Shown here: piece after piece, positions 1 to 10,467 of the stretch
Numbering within the stretch: position 1 is the first letter of the stretch
Layout: the number at the start of each line of letters is the position of its first letter
Made by a program: the position numbers and the translations under genes
Notes under the pieces: model-generated
Databases searched by the model: none
What the model saw: only the letters and a program-made list of their open reading frames with translations
Told to the model about the DNA's origin: nothing
Assembly (NCBI RefSeq): GCF_003457605.1
Contig: NZ_QRAN01000006.1
Location: 62,001 to 126,000 of the forward strand
Direction of reading: 5' to 3'
Source of the DNA: Seongchinamella sediminis
GTDB taxonomy: Bacteria; Pseudomonadota; Gammaproteobacteria; Pseudomonadales; Halieaceae
DNA: 64,000 nt

Positions 1-717
1 ACCCTGCGCCTGGATTACAACGGCGCCATTCATTGCATCGCCTGCGACCGCAAGACCAGCAAGAGCTTTAACCAGGGCTACTGCTATCCCTGTTTCCGGC
101 GCCTGGCACGCTGCGACAGCTGCATTGTGTCGCCGGAAAAGTGCCACTACGCGGCGGGCACCTGCCGCGAACCGGAGTGGGGCGAAACCCACTGCATGAT
201 CGACCATATCGTCTACCTGGCCAATACCTCGGGGCTGAAAGTCGGCATTACCCGCCACAGCCAGGTGCCCACCCGCTGGATGGACCAGGGCGCCACCCAG
301 GCCCAGCCTATCTTCCGGGTGGACACCCGGCACCATTCCGGCATTGTCGAGACCCTGTTCAAGGACCACGTGGCTGACAAGACCAGCTGGCAGGCCATGC
401 TCAAGGGCGATGCCGACACAATTGATCTGGAGCAGGAGCGGCAACGCCTGATGGCCGAGTGCGCGGTCGGCCTGCAGGAGGTCAGGGAACAGTTTGGCCT
501 GCAGTCGGTCACAGCACTGGAGGACGCGGGTGAAACCCGCATCCGCTACCCGGTACTGGAGCATCCGGCGAAAGTAAAATCCTTCAACCTGGATAAAGCA
601 CCGCAGGTCGAAGGCACCCTGCTGGGCATCAAGGGCCAGTATCTGATTTTCGATACCGGTGTTATCAACATGCGAAAGTACGGCGGCTACCATCTCGCCG
701 TCTCTGAATTGAACTGA
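1..717 (+). CDS. DUF2797 family zinc-binding-type protein, 5' end outside the window
   Basis: The reading frame is open from base 1, so the gene starts upstream of the window; about 238 codons are visible. A GTG at 127 is in frame but falls inside the conserved cysteine-rich part, so it is not the likely start. Residues encoded before and after it hold many paired cysteines (CIAC, CYPC, CDSC, then CHYAAGTC), which looks like a metal-binding region. The later part (VYLANTSGLKVGITRHSQ) is the segment I associate with DUF2797, whose function is not established. The stop is 8 bases before pepN, so the two are probably co-transcribed. The family call is from memory of the sequence pattern. Confidence 0.75.
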   Translation, partial: TLRLDYNGAIHCIACDRKTSKSFNQGYCYPCFRRLARCDSCIVSPEKCHYAAGTCREPEWGETHCMIDHIVYLANTSGLKVGITRHSQVPTRWMDQGATQAQPIFRVDTRHHSGIVETLFKDHVADKTSWQAMLKGDADTIDLEQERQRLMAECAVGLQEVREQFGLQSVTALEDAGETRIRYPVLEHPAKVKSFNLDKAPQVEGTLLGIKGQYLIFDTGVINMRKYGGYHLAVSELN

Positions 718-725
718 GGACTATC

Positions 726-3374
726 ATGCGCGACGCCACCCCCGGCACTGTTTTCCTGGAGGACTACCAGGCTCCTTCCTACCTGATCAACCGCACCGAG
801 CTGCACTTTGAACTGGGCGAGGAGGATACCATCCTCACCTCCCGCCTGTACCTGTTGCGCGCGGTGCCGGATGACGTGCCACTGCAACTGCATGGCCAGG
901 AACTCGAGCTGTTGCAGCTCAGCGTCGATAACGAGCCGCTGGACGCCGCTGCTTACCAGGTCACCGACGACTACCTGCTGATCCACAAACTGCCGGAGCA
1001 GTGCGTGCTGACCTGCAAGACCCGGATCAAACCCCAGGACAACAGCTCGCTGGAGGGCCTGTACAAGTCCCACAGCATGTTCTGCACCCAGTGCGAGGCC
1101 GAGGGCTTTCGCAAGATCACCTACTACCTCGACCGCCCCGATGTCATGTCGGTATTCACCGTGACCATAGACGCGGACGCCGGGCGCTACCCGGTGCTGC
1201 TCAGCAACGGCAACCTGCTGGAAGCCACGGCCCTGGACAACAATCGCCACCGGGTGCAGTGGCATGACCCGTTTCCCAAACCCTCCTACCTGTTTGCCCT
1301 GGTGGCGGGCGACCTGCAGCATATCGAAGACAGTTTCCGCACCGCCGGGGGCCGCGATGTGACCCTGCGCATTTACGTGGAACCCAAGGATATCGGCAAG
1401 TGCGATTACGCCATGGACGCGTTAAAGCGCTCCATGCGCTGGGATGAGGAGGTGTTTGGCCGGGAGTACGACCTGGACATATTCAATATCGTCGCAGTCG
1501 ACGATTTCAATATGGGCGCCATGGAGAACAAGAGCCTCAACATCTTCAACAGCTCCTGCGTTCTGGCCCATCCGGACATTACCACCGATGCCGGCTACCA
1601 GCGGATCGAGGCCATAGTGGCCCACGAGTACTTCCACAACTGGAGCGGCAACCGGGTGACCTGCCGGGACTGGTTCCAGCTGAGCCTCAAGGAAGGGTTC
1701 ACGGTGTTCCGCGATGCCGAGTTTTCCTCGGACATGGGCTCGCGCACGGTGAAGCGGGTTGAGGACGTGAGCATGTTGCGCAGCGCCCAGTTCGCCGAGG
1801 ACGCCGGGCCCATGGCGCACCCGGTGCGGCCCGAATCCTATATCGAGATCAACAATTTCTACACCCTCACGGTGTACGAGAAAGGCGCCGAGGTCGTGCG
1901 CATGATCCACACCCTGCTGGGGGCGGAAAAGTTCCGCGCCGGCTCCGACCTGTATTTCTCCCGTCACGATGGCCAGGCCGTCACCTGCGAGGATTTCCTG
2001 CTGGCGATGGAAGATGCCAGCGGCATGGATCTCGGCCAGTTCCGCCGCTGGTATGCACAGGCGGGCACCCCGGTACTGTCGGTTGCCGACAGCTACGATG
2101 CCGAAGCCCAGACCTACACCCTGGAAGTATCACAGCGTTGCCCGGCGACGCCGGGGCAGGCCGAGAAGCAGCCCTTCGTGATTCCCCTGGCCATGGGCCT
2201 GCTCGGCGATGCCGGCAACCTGCCAGTGAAACTGGCCGGCGAGGAACCGGATCACGACACCGATGACAACACCCACCGGGTGCTGATCATCGACCGGGAG
2301 CAGCAGCAATTTGTGTTCGAGGGGGTGCAGGAACACCCGGTGCCCTCGCTGCTGCGCGGCTTCTCGGCCCCGGTGCGCCTCGAATACAACTACGACCGCG
2401 ACGCCCTGTGCCAGTTGATGAGCCGTGATGGCGATGGTTTTGTGCGCTGGGACAGCGGCCAGACCCTGGCCCTGCAGGTGATTAGCGAGGTGCAGGCGCA
2501 GCTGTCCCGCGGTGAAGCGGCGGCGGTCGATCCCTTGCTGACCGGGGCCTTCACCCGCTTGCTGGAAGACGAGTCACTGGACCCAGCCATGGTGGCCGAG
2601 ATGCTGGCGCTGCCGGGCGAGGGCTACCTGGCGGAACAGGCGGGCGAGGGGGCGGCCGATGTCGACCTGATCCACCGCGCCCGGCAGCGGGTGAAGCAGG
2701 CCATTGGTGAGGCCGCCGAGCAGGTATTGCTGGCGCGCTACCATGGCCTGGCAAGCGATGAGGCTTACCAGCCCGTCGGTGAGCAGATCGCGCGCCGGGC
2801 CCTGCGCAACAGCTGCCTGGATTACCTCGCCTGTGCCAATCCGGCGCACCTGGCCCTGGCGAGCGAGCAGCTGGCCAGCGCCGGCAATATGACCGATCGC
2901 CTGGCGGCGCTCAAAACCCTGGCTTTCCATGCCGAGGAAGCCGACTGGACCCAGCCGCTGGCCGATTTCTACCAGGACTGGCGGCACGAAACCCTGGTGG
3001 TCAACCAGTGGCTGCAACTGCAGGCGGCGATGCCCGATGCGGGCGCCCTGGAGCGGGTACGCGGGCTGATGGAACACCCGGATTTCGACCTGCGCAACCC
3101 CAACAAGGTCCGTTCGCTGGTGGGCGGCTTTGCCGGCCAGAACCCGGTCAACTTCCACCGCGCCGATGGCGCGGGTTATCGCCTGTTGGCGGATGTCATC
3201 GCCCAGCTCAACAGCATCAACCCGCAGATTGCCTCCCGCCTGCTGGCGCCGCTCACCCGGTGGCGCTTTTACGTCGGGCGCCAGGAGTTGATGCGCGGGG
3301 AGCTGCAGCGCCTGGCGGAATTGCCGGAGCTGTCACCCGATGTGTACGAGGTGGTGACCAAGTCGCTGCAGTAA
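726..3374 (+). CDS. pepN: Aminopeptidase N (M1 family zinc metallopeptidase)
   Basis: An 882-residue cytosolic M1 aminopeptidase that removes N-terminal amino acids from peptides. The exopeptidase motif GAMEN (inside FNMGAMENKSLNIF) is followed by the zinc site HEYFH at residues 300-304 and a downstream glutamate in SLKEGFTVF. Length and motif order match the E. coli PepN type, including the long C-terminal helical domain. The start ATG has a GAGG Shine-Dalgarno 8 bases ahead and follows the DUF2797 stop closely. The gene ends 5 bases before the convergent batD stop, leaving almost no room for a separate terminator. Confidence 0.97.
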   Translation: MRDATPGTVFLEDYQAPSYLINRTELHFELGEEDTILTSRLYLLRAVPDDVPLQLHGQELELLQLSVDNEPLDAAAYQVTDDYLLIHKLPEQCVLTCKTRIKPQDNSSLEGLYKSHSMFCTQCEAEGFRKITYYLDRPDVMSVFTVTIDADAGRYPVLLSNGNLLEATALDNNRHRVQWHDPFPKPSYLFALVAGDLQHIEDSFRTAGGRDVTLRIYVEPKDIGKCDYAMDALKRSMRWDEEVFGREYDLDIFNIVAVDDFNMGAMENKSLNIFNSSCVLAHPDITTDAGYQRIEAIVAHEYFHNWSGNRVTCRDWFQLSLKEGFTVFRDAEFSSDMGSRTVKRVEDVSMLRSAQFAEDAGPMAHPVRPESYIEINNFYTLTVYEKGAEVVRMIHTLLGAEKFRAGSDLYFSRHDGQAVTCEDFLLAMEDASGMDLGQFRRWYAQAGTPVLSVADSYDAEAQTYTLEVSQRCPATPGQAEKQPFVIPLAMGLLGDAGNLPVKLAGEEPDHDTDDNTHRVLIIDREQQQFVFEGVQEHPVPSLLRGFSAPVRLEYNYDRDALCQLMSRDGDGFVRWDSGQTLALQVISEVQAQLSRGEAAAVDPLLTGAFTRLLEDESLDPAMVAEMLALPGEGYLAEQAGEGAADVDLIHRARQRVKQAIGEAAEQVLLARYHGLASDEAYQPVGEQIARRALRNSCLDYLACANPAHLALASEQLASAGNMTDRLAALKTLAFHAEEADWTQPLADFYQDWRHETLVVNQWLQLQAAMPDAGALERVRGLMEHPDFDLRNPNKVRSLVGGFAGQNPVNFHRADGAGYRLLADVIAQLNSINPQIASRLLAPLTRWRFYVGRQELMRGELQRLAELPELSPDVYEVVTKSLQ

Positions 3375-3379
3375 GCGCC

Positions 3380-5053
3380 TCAGGCAGCGGGGTAGAGGCG
3401 CAGCTGCTCATCCCGCTGTGGTTGTCCCGCGGGCCGCTGGCGCTGCAGGCGCTCGACGATGGCCCGCAGCTGGTCACCGCGCCAGCTGTCGGCGTCCTGC
3501 CCATATAGGGATTGCTCCAGTGCCTTCAGCTCGCTGGTCAGTGCCGGGTCTGCCAGCAGCGTCGCCGCCTGCTCCAGGGAAGTGATTCCCCGGTCGCACC
3601 GGGCGGCGGCCCAGAGAATCAGCTGTTTCCGTGCCTGCTGCGGCTGGTCGGCGGCGCAGGCAGCCAGCAGTGACTTGTAGGCCGCCTTTGGCGAGCGTGC
3701 CGGGGCCGGTTCCTCGCTGCCGCCGGTCACCTCACGGCGGCTGCGCCACCACAGCCCGGCGGTGAGCAGCCAGCCCAGGGCACAGGCCAGCGCCAGCACT
3801 TGCCACACCCGCACCGCGCCTGACTGCACAATCACCGGCTCCGGCCCGCTGCTTGCGGCGGAACTTGCGCCGTCCGTCGTCGCGGTCGCTGTCGTGGGCG
3901 CCGCGGCAGCCACCTTAAGGACGCGCGCCGGGATGCGGGCGGTGCGCATGGTTCGCGCCCCGGTGTCCCACCAGGGGATTTCAATTGCCGGTAGTTCGAC
4001 CCTGCCGGCGCGGGTGGCAACGATGGCGACGCTATCCGAGCGCGAGCCCAGCAGGCCGCTGGAAATTTCCGTATCGTTGATGACCGGCTGGTCCGGGTAG
4101 TGCTTGATACCGTCCACCTCGGGCAGTAACACCGGCGGCAGCTGTGCCCCCTGCAGGCCCTCGCCCCGTACCCGGACAGTGCGGGTGATGGACTCGCCCA
4201 CACGCAACTGCGCCGGGTCCGAGGACCATTCTTCCTCGATGACGATGTTGCGCGCCGGTAGCCAGGTCGCCGCGGTAAACGCCGCTGGCCTGGGCAGCAC
4301 TTCTATGTTCAGTGCTTCGCTCTGCAGCCTGACCAGGCGACCGCGGTTGGTGTCGAAGATACTGCGCCGGGGAACACTCTCGCGGGCGGAAAAACTCTGC
4401 GCCGGAATGGTCAGGGTGCCGCTCTGTTCCGGGAAAATGGCATAGCGAACCTCGTGCACCAGCCAGGGCCTGCCGTTGACCTGGCGCTGGAAGGACTTTT
4501 GCTCCAGTGGCACCACGAAGGCGTCGGGCAGATCCAGGTCGCTGATGCTGCGGCCGTCGAGATTAACCGCCTGCTGCAGTCGCAGGGTGAGTATGAGCTG
4601 GCCCTGGACATACACCGAGTCCCGGTCCACGCTGGCCTCGAACAGCACGCTGTCCGCCCCCGGATCGATCTGCGGCGCGTCCCCGACCTCAACCTGCAGT
4701 TCACGGGTGCTGGCTGAGCCCAGCTGGAAAGGGGGAATCGACAGTGCACCCTGGCGCCGGGGGGTGATCTCCAGGTGCAGCTGGCGCTCGTGGCTGCGCT
4801 TGCCATTGACGATAGTGGTGTTGCTGCGGGTGCTGCGCGACAGAATTTCCCAGTCGCGCTGCAGGGGCGCGAGGTCGACGGCGGACAGTTCCTCGTCGTC
4901 ACCGGTGGCGCTGATGATCAGCTGCACGGTATCGCCGAGGGCAATCCGGCTGCGGTCGACGCTGGCCTCGACGGCGGCCCGGGCCGTTGCATGCCCCAGT
5001 ACAAGCAGCAGCACCAGCGTCCACAGCGCCGGCCTACCAGTAAGTGTCATCAT
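3380..5053 (-). CDS. batD: BatD-like oxygen-tolerance protein (exported, membrane-anchored)
   Basis: About 557 residues, last gene of the moxR-bat operon. It starts with a signal peptide (TLVLLLVLGHATARA), continues as a large beta-rich periplasmic region beginning VEASVDRSRIALGDTVQL, and has one C-terminal membrane helix (WQVLALACALGWLLTAGLWW) with a cytoplasmic tail. That is the BatD/BatE 'oxygen tolerance' layout. The start is one of two adjacent ATGs (5053 or 5050) inside the 3' end of batBC, so translation is coupled. Bat proteins are linked to aerotolerance and envelope stress in other bacteria, but their mechanism is unresolved. An in-frame extension up to 5674 is an antisense-like read through the Q-rich region of batBC and was not used. 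Confidence 0.85.
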   Translation of the reverse strand: MMTLTGRPALWTLVLLLVLGHATARAAVEASVDRSRIALGDTVQLIISATGDDEELSAVDLAPLQRDWEILSRSTRSNTTIVNGKRSHERQLHLEITPRRQGALSIPPFQLGSASTRELQVEVGDAPQIDPGADSVLFEASVDRDSVYVQGQLILTLRLQQAVNLDGRSISDLDLPDAFVVPLEQKSFQRQVNGRPWLVHEVRYAIFPEQSGTLTIPAQSFSARESVPRRSIFDTNRGRLVRLQSEALNIEVLPRPAAFTAATWLPARNIVIEEEWSSDPAQLRVGESITRTVRVRGEGLQGAQLPPVLLPEVDGIKHYPDQPVINDTEISSGLLGSRSDSVAIVATRAGRVELPAIEIPWWDTGARTMRTARIPARVLKVAAAAPTTATATTDGASSAASSGPEPVIVQSGAVRVWQVLALACALGWLLTAGLWWRSRREVTGGSEEPAPARSPKAAYKSLLAACAADQPQQARKQLILWAAARCDRGITSLEQAATLLADPALTSELKALEQSLYGQDADSWRGDQLRAIVERLQRQRPAGQPQRDEQLRLYPAA

Positions 5054-6836
5054 CCTTTGTGTTTCCCTGTTGCTGTCGCTGCTGGCTTTGATAGCGGAAT
5101 TTCTGCCGCAGCAGGCCGGAGGGATCATCGGGCACCCTGCGCAGCCACTGTTCCATGGCCTGGTCGCGCTCCAGGTCCTCCTGCTGGGCCTCGGCGATGG
5201 CCTGGTTGAGCTGTTCCTGCTGCTCCGCCGGTTCGGTCTCTGCCTGCTGCTCACCGGGCTGAGGCTGCTGTTCCGGTTTCTCCGCCCCGGTGTCGTCCGG
5301 CGCTTGTCTCTGTTGCTGCTGTTGTTCCTGGCCCTGCTGCTGCGGCGATTCGCCGGCTTGCGGCTCCTGCTGCTGGCCCTGCTGCTGGTCCGCTCCCGGC
5401 TGTTGCTGCTCCTGTTGCTGTTCCTGTTCCTGCCCGGAGTCCTGTTGTTGCTGTTGTTCCTGCTGCTGTTGCTGTTGTTCCTGTTGTTGCAGCTGTTCCA
5501 GCAGAGCCAGGTTGTCCTGCGCATCCTGCCGGTCGGGTTCCAGCTGCAGCGACTGGCGGTAGGCCGCCATGGCCGCATCCAGCTGGCCTGCCCGGGCCAG
5601 GGCGTTGCCGCGGTTATACAGGCTATCGGCGTCTTCCTGCTGCTTGAATGCCTGTGCCGCCCGTTCGTAGTCACCGGCCTCGTAGGCGGCGGTGCCCGCC
5701 CAGTCGGGATCGGCGAACAGCTGCGCCGCCCGTTCCTGATCGCCCTGCTGCAGGGCTCGCTGTCCCTGCTGGTCTGGCGTCAGCCACAGGTCGTCCCACA
5801 GTCCGGCCTGGGCCGGCTGCGGCAGTGGCACCAGCAGCAGCGGCGCCAGGCAGATGATCCAGCCGCGGCGGAACAGGGCCAGCACCACTGGCAGCAGCAG
5901 CAGCACCAGCAGGTAGCCCTGGTCCTCCCAGGCGTCGGCGGCCCGGTCGAGGACCAGGGTCTGTTCCGGTAAGTCCAGCAGGTCCTCTGCCAGCAGGTAG
6001 TCCAGGTCGCGGTCATCGATCTGCATGCGCATGTAGCGGCCACCGGTGTCTGCGGCCAGACCCCTGAGCTCGCTTTCCTCCAGCCCGGGGACGACAATGG
6101 CGCCACTGGCATCCTTGAGGAAGCCGCCCCGGGGCAGGGGCAGGGGTGCGCCGCTGGCGGTGCCGATCCCCATGATGGCGAGGCTGACACCGCTGCCCCG
6201 CAGCAGGTCGTTAATCTCGCTGCGGTCGAGCGCGGTAATACCGTCGGTGAGCAATAGCAGCCGACCCCGGCGGATACCGGCGGAGTGCAACAGCTCCATA
6301 CCCAGGGCCAGCGCCGCGGCGGGCTCCGAGCCCATCACCGGCATCATGTCGGGGTTGAGTGCCGGCAGCAGGTTGGCAATGGTGGGAGTATCGTCGGTGA
6401 GCGGGGTCACGATGTGGGCATCGCCGGCGTAGGCGATCAAGCCGGTCTGGCCCTCGCGCCGCCGCTCCAGCAGGTCCAGCAGTTTCTGCCTGGCCCGGTC
6501 GGCGCGGGAGGGTGCCAGGTCCGCCGCGACCATGGAATAGCTCAGGTCCAGCACCAGCACCAGCGCATCCTGTTTCTGGTGCACCGGCTGCGGAATTTTC
6601 TGCCAGCTGGGACCCGCCGCTGCCAGCGCCGCCAGCGCCCAGGCCAGCAGCAGCGCCGGCGCCGGGCTGCGGCGTCGCTGGCCCTCGCCAGCGCCGATCA
6701 GGTAGGGCAGCAGCTGCGGGTCGATGACCGAACTCCAGCTGCCGCTGCGGTGCTTGCGGCGCCACAGCAGGCCGGCCAAAAGCAGTGCCGGCAACAGTGC
6801 CCACAGCCATTCGGGGCGCATCAGGTGAAAGCTCAT
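5034..6836 (-). CDS. batB: BatB-BatC fusion: membrane VWA domain plus TPR and glutamine-rich tail
   Basis: A 600-residue protein. Residues 1-80 hold two membrane helices. A von Willebrand A domain follows with the metal-binding DLSYS motif at residues 97-101, then another helix (GYLLVLLLLPVVLALF). After that come TPR-like repeats (AAYEAGDYERAAQAF, DSLYNRGNALARAGQ) and a long Q/E-rich tail, ending in a charged helix. BatB and BatC are separate genes in Bacteroides and fused in many gammaproteobacteria. The ATG at 6836 overlaps the batA stop (ATGA), so the longer 6887 start is unlikely. The VWA domain probably binds partners of the MoxR ATPase in the membrane. Confidence 0.88.
   Translation of the reverse strand: MSFHLMRPEWLWALLPALLLAGLLWRRKHRSGSWSSVIDPQLLPYLIGAGEGQRRRSPAPALLLAWALAALAAAGPSWQKIPQPVHQKQDALVLVLDLSYSMVAADLAPSRADRARQKLLDLLERRREGQTGLIAYAGDAHIVTPLTDDTPTIANLLPALNPDMMPVMGSEPAAALALGMELLHSAGIRRGRLLLLTDGITALDRSEINDLLRGSGVSLAIMGIGTASGAPLPLPRGGFLKDASGAIVVPGLEESELRGLAADTGGRYMRMQIDDRDLDYLLAEDLLDLPEQTLVLDRAADAWEDQGYLLVLLLLPVVLALFRRGWIICLAPLLLVPLPQPAQAGLWDDLWLTPDQQGQRALQQGDQERAAQLFADPDWAGTAAYEAGDYERAAQAFKQQEDADSLYNRGNALARAGQLDAAMAAYRQSLQLEPDRQDAQDNLALLEQLQQQEQQQQQQEQQQQQDSGQEQEQQQEQQQPGADQQQGQQQEPQAGESPQQQGQEQQQQQRQAPDDTGAEKPEQQPQPGEQQAETEPAEQQEQLNQAIAEAQQEDLERDQAMEQWLRRVPDDPSGLLRQKFRYQSQQRQQQGNTKDDDTYW
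5185..5500. repeat. Low-complexity CTG/TTG-type codon repeat encoding a glutamine-rich tract
   Basis: On the minus strand this stretch encodes runs of glutamine interrupted by E, P, G and S (for example QQQEQQQQQQEQQQQQ) within the C-terminal third of the BatBC protein. On the plus strand it reads as dense ctg/ttg triplets. Such tracts vary in length between strains through replication slippage, and they create false open frames on the opposite strand. Confidence 0.8.
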
Positions 6837-7873
6837 GCGGCCTCCTCCCGGGCAGCGGGCGGGGTGCTGGCGGGCAGCGCCCGCCACAGCTGGCGCAGGG
6901 CGAGGGCAAAGCTGATCGCCAGCGCCAGCAACAGGGGCAGGTAGCCCAGGGCCTGGCGCGGCCGGTAGCTGGCGGTGTCCACCTCTATGGGTTCCAGCTG
7001 GTCCAGCAACAGGTAGATATTGGCCAGTTCTTCCGGGTTGCGGGCCCGGAAGTACTTGCCGCCGGTCATGCTGGCAATTTGCTGTAACCCGGCCTCATCG
7101 AGTTCCGCCGAGGGGTTGACCTGGCGGGCCCCGAAGCTGGAGCCGAACAGGCCCGGCATGGTCAGTCGGTCGGCGCCAATGCCGATGGTGTAAATACGAA
7201 TGCCCAGGTCCGCCGCCAGCCTGGCGGCATCCAGGGGCTGCACTGAACTGGCGGTGTCCTTGCCGTCGCTGAGCAGGATCAGCACCCGGTTGTCGGCGGG
7301 TCGTTCCCGGAGCCGCTTCACCGCCAGGCCAATGGCATCACCGATGGCGGTATCCTGGCCGGCAAAGCCGATCTGCGCCTCCTGCAGGAAGCGCTGTACG
7401 GTGGCGGTGTCAAAGCTCAACGGTGACTGCACGTAGGCATTGCTGCCAAACAGGATCAGGCCGAGACGATCCCCTTCCCGCTGTTCGATGAAGCGGCTGC
7501 CGACCTGCTTGACCGCGCGAATGCGGCTGACCAGCTGGTCCGATACTTCCATGTCCTCGATGGTCATTGAGCCGGAGATATCCACCGCCAGCATCAGGTC
7601 GCGGCCGCTGTTGGGCAACTCGATGGGCTCGCCCACCCAGACCGGTCGCGCCGCCGCCAGCAGTAACAGCAGCCACAGCAGCCACAGGGCCAGTGCCGGC
7701 AGGCGGCCGGTGCGGTGGGCGCTGCGCCCCTGGTGTTCGCTGAGCTGCTGCCAGCGGTCGAAGAAGGGTGCCCGCAGGGCCGGTTCCTGACCGTCCGCCG
7801 GCGGCGCCAGGCGGCGCACCAGCCAAGGCAGGGGGGCCAGCAACAGCATCCAGGGCCAGATCCATTCGATCAT
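6833..7873 (-). CDS. batA: BatA-like VWA domain membrane protein
   Basis: A 346-residue protein with an N-terminal helix, a second helix (LALWLLWLLLLLAAARPVWV), a VWA domain with a complete metal site (DISGS, residues 98-102) and a C-terminal helix near FALALRQLWRALP. This is the classic BatA layout, with the VWA domain placed between membrane segments. Its ATG at 7873 overlaps the stop of the DUF4381 gene (ATGA), and its own stop overlaps the batBC start in the same way. It is presumed to work with the MoxR ATPase encoded at the head of the operon. Confidence 0.9.
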   Translation of the reverse strand: MIEWIWPWMLLLAPLPWLVRRLAPPADGQEPALRAPFFDRWQQLSEHQGRSAHRTGRLPALALWLLWLLLLLAAARPVWVGEPIELPNSGRDLMLAVDISGSMTIEDMEVSDQLVSRIRAVKQVGSRFIEQREGDRLGLILFGSNAYVQSPLSFDTATVQRFLQEAQIGFAGQDTAIGDAIGLAVKRLRERPADNRVLILLSDGKDTASSVQPLDAARLAADLGIRIYTIGIGADRLTMPGLFGSSFGARQVNPSAELDEAGLQQIASMTGGKYFRARNPEELANIYLLLDQLEPIEVDTASYRPRQALGYLPLLLALAISFALALRQLWRALPASTPPAAREEAA

Positions 7874-8346
7874 GGCCGCCCCCGGTGGCGTCTGATCCAG
7901 CGTTCGCAGAGTTCCAGGTGCTCATCCAGCCCGCTGCCATCGACCTCGCTGGAGTACTGGGCCTGTAGCATGTGCAGCTCGAACGCCGCCGGTGCCGCCA
8001 TGGCCTGGTTGAGAAAGGCCCGCCATTCCTCCCCGCTGGCGCCGGCGATGTCGCGGCGGGCATAGGCGCGCAGCGCGACAGCCTTCAACAGGGCATTGGC
8101 CTCGGTCAGGCAGCGGCGGTGATCGTGGTCTGCCTGCCACTGGGCGCGAATCTGGGCCAGCGCCGCCAGACCCCGGCGGCGATAGGCATTGCGCCGGTAG
8201 TGCCGCAGCGCCAGCCAGGCCAGAACCGCCAGGGCGATGAGCCCCAGGACGACAAGCAGCCACCAGCCCGGCGCCGGCGGCCACCAGCCGATGGCCGCGG
8301 GCTCGCGCAGCGGGTGGAGCTGTGCCAGGGGATCAGTCGGGTTCAC
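7870..8346 (-). CDS. DUF4381 domain membrane protein of the moxR-bat operon
   Basis: A 158-residue protein with one strong membrane helix (WWLLVVLGLIALAVLAWLAL) preceded by a short segment rich in P and W (LHPLREPAAIGWWPPAPGWW), followed by a soluble helical region. This pattern and its place between DUF58 and batA genes match DUF4381. I chose the GTG at 8346 because it overlaps the upstream stop as GTGA; the longer in-frame ORF from 8592 reads antisense-like sequence through the DUF58 gene. The biochemical role is unknown. Confidence 0.82.
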   Translation of the reverse strand: MNPTDPLAQLHPLREPAAIGWWPPAPGWWLLVVLGLIALAVLAWLALRHYRRNAYRRRGLAALAQIRAQWQADHDHRRCLTEANALLKAVALRAYARRDIAGASGEEWRAFLNQAMAAPAAFELHMLQAQYSSEVDGSGLDEHLELCERWIRRHRGRP

Positions 8347-9283
8347 CGGCGGCTGTTCCCGAAGTAGGTTTGCAACAGGGCAAAAGGCGGTTCCGTGGTG
8401 GATGCCTGCAGCAGCGGAATCCCGAGGCGGCCGAGATTCTGTTGCAGCCGCAGCTGCCGCTGGCTGAAGGCCTGCTGGTACTCGCGGCGCAGCCGTCGGT
8501 CGCCGGTGTTCAACTCGCTGCGTGCCTCGCCGTCGGTTACCGCGTAACGGCCGCTCTGGGGTAATTGGCGCTCCAGCGGGTCGCTGCAACAAATCGCAGT
8601 GAGCTGGGTATGCTGGGCCAGCTGGAACAGGTGCTTGCGGCTGTTGTCGTCGCTGGCGCCCTGGAAGTCGCTGACCAGGTAGATACTGCTGCCGGGTCTG
8701 GCTATCCGGCGCAGGTTGGTCAGCATGTCGGTAAAACTTTCCGCTGGCGCAGTCCCGGCCAGGGGCAGGGCGGCGTTGAAGGCGCAGAGCTCGGACAGCA
8801 GGCCCAGTACCGTGCGCCGGGAGCGACGCGGCCGCACCTCGCGATGGCGCTGGCCGTTGAACACCAGGCCGCCGATGCGGTCACCGCCGTCCAGGGCGCT
8901 CCAGCAGAGCAGGCTGGCCAGGTGTGCCGCCAGCACCGATTTGAAGCAGTGGCTGGAACCGAAAAACATCGCTGGCCGCTGGTCGACCACCAACAGCACC
9001 GGGCGCTCCCGTTCCTCACGGAACAGCTTGGTATGGGCGTCGCCGGTGCGCGCTGTCACCCGCCAGTCGATACTGCGGATGTCGTCACCGGGCTGGTAGC
9101 TGCGCACCTCCTCGAAATCGATACCCCGGCCGCGAAAATTGGACTTGTTGGGTCCGGTGAGGGCGGACAGGGCCCGGTTGCGGCGCGCAAGCTGCAGCTG
9201 CCGTGCCGGGAAGCGCAGGGCGATCAGGTCTTCCAGGGAGGCGTAAGCACCCCTGGCCGGGGCTGCGATATCCGCTGCCTGCA

Positions 9284-9284
<1 letters not shown>
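8343..9284 (-). CDS. DUF58 domain protein (MoxR-associated, VWA-like fold)
   Basis: A 313-residue protein containing the DUF58 signature region GRGIDFEEVRSYQPGDDIRS followed by IDWRVTARTG and a strand ending in LLVVDQRPAMFFGS, where a VWA metal site would sit. DUF58 proteins are constant partners of MoxR ATPases. The ATG at 9284 overlaps the moxR stop by one base (TGATG). No membrane helix is evident, so it is probably cytoplasmic and bridges the ATPase to the membrane Bat proteins. That last point is inference. Confidence 0.9.
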
Positions 9285-10240
<956 letters not shown>

Positions 10241-10467
10241 GCGATCTCCTGTTGTTTGTGTTAGCGGGTTACTACCGGGAAAGGCAGCCGCATTGTATCG
10301 CAACGGTAAACAGCGTCCAGCCCGACCGCAGCGAGGACGATAATGTGACTTTTCACCACAGGAAAAGTTCCTCGGGCTGGTCTCCCTGGCGCCGGCTTTG
10401 GTCTAGACTAGCAGCAGGGCCTGGCGCATGGAGCGGGCAATAAGAACACTGGAATCGGGATACCTGA

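Noticed and set aside
4476-5972. 498-codon plus-strand frame rich in leucine over the bat genes
   Set aside because: Arises from the antisense of glutamine codons in batBC; no domain seen.
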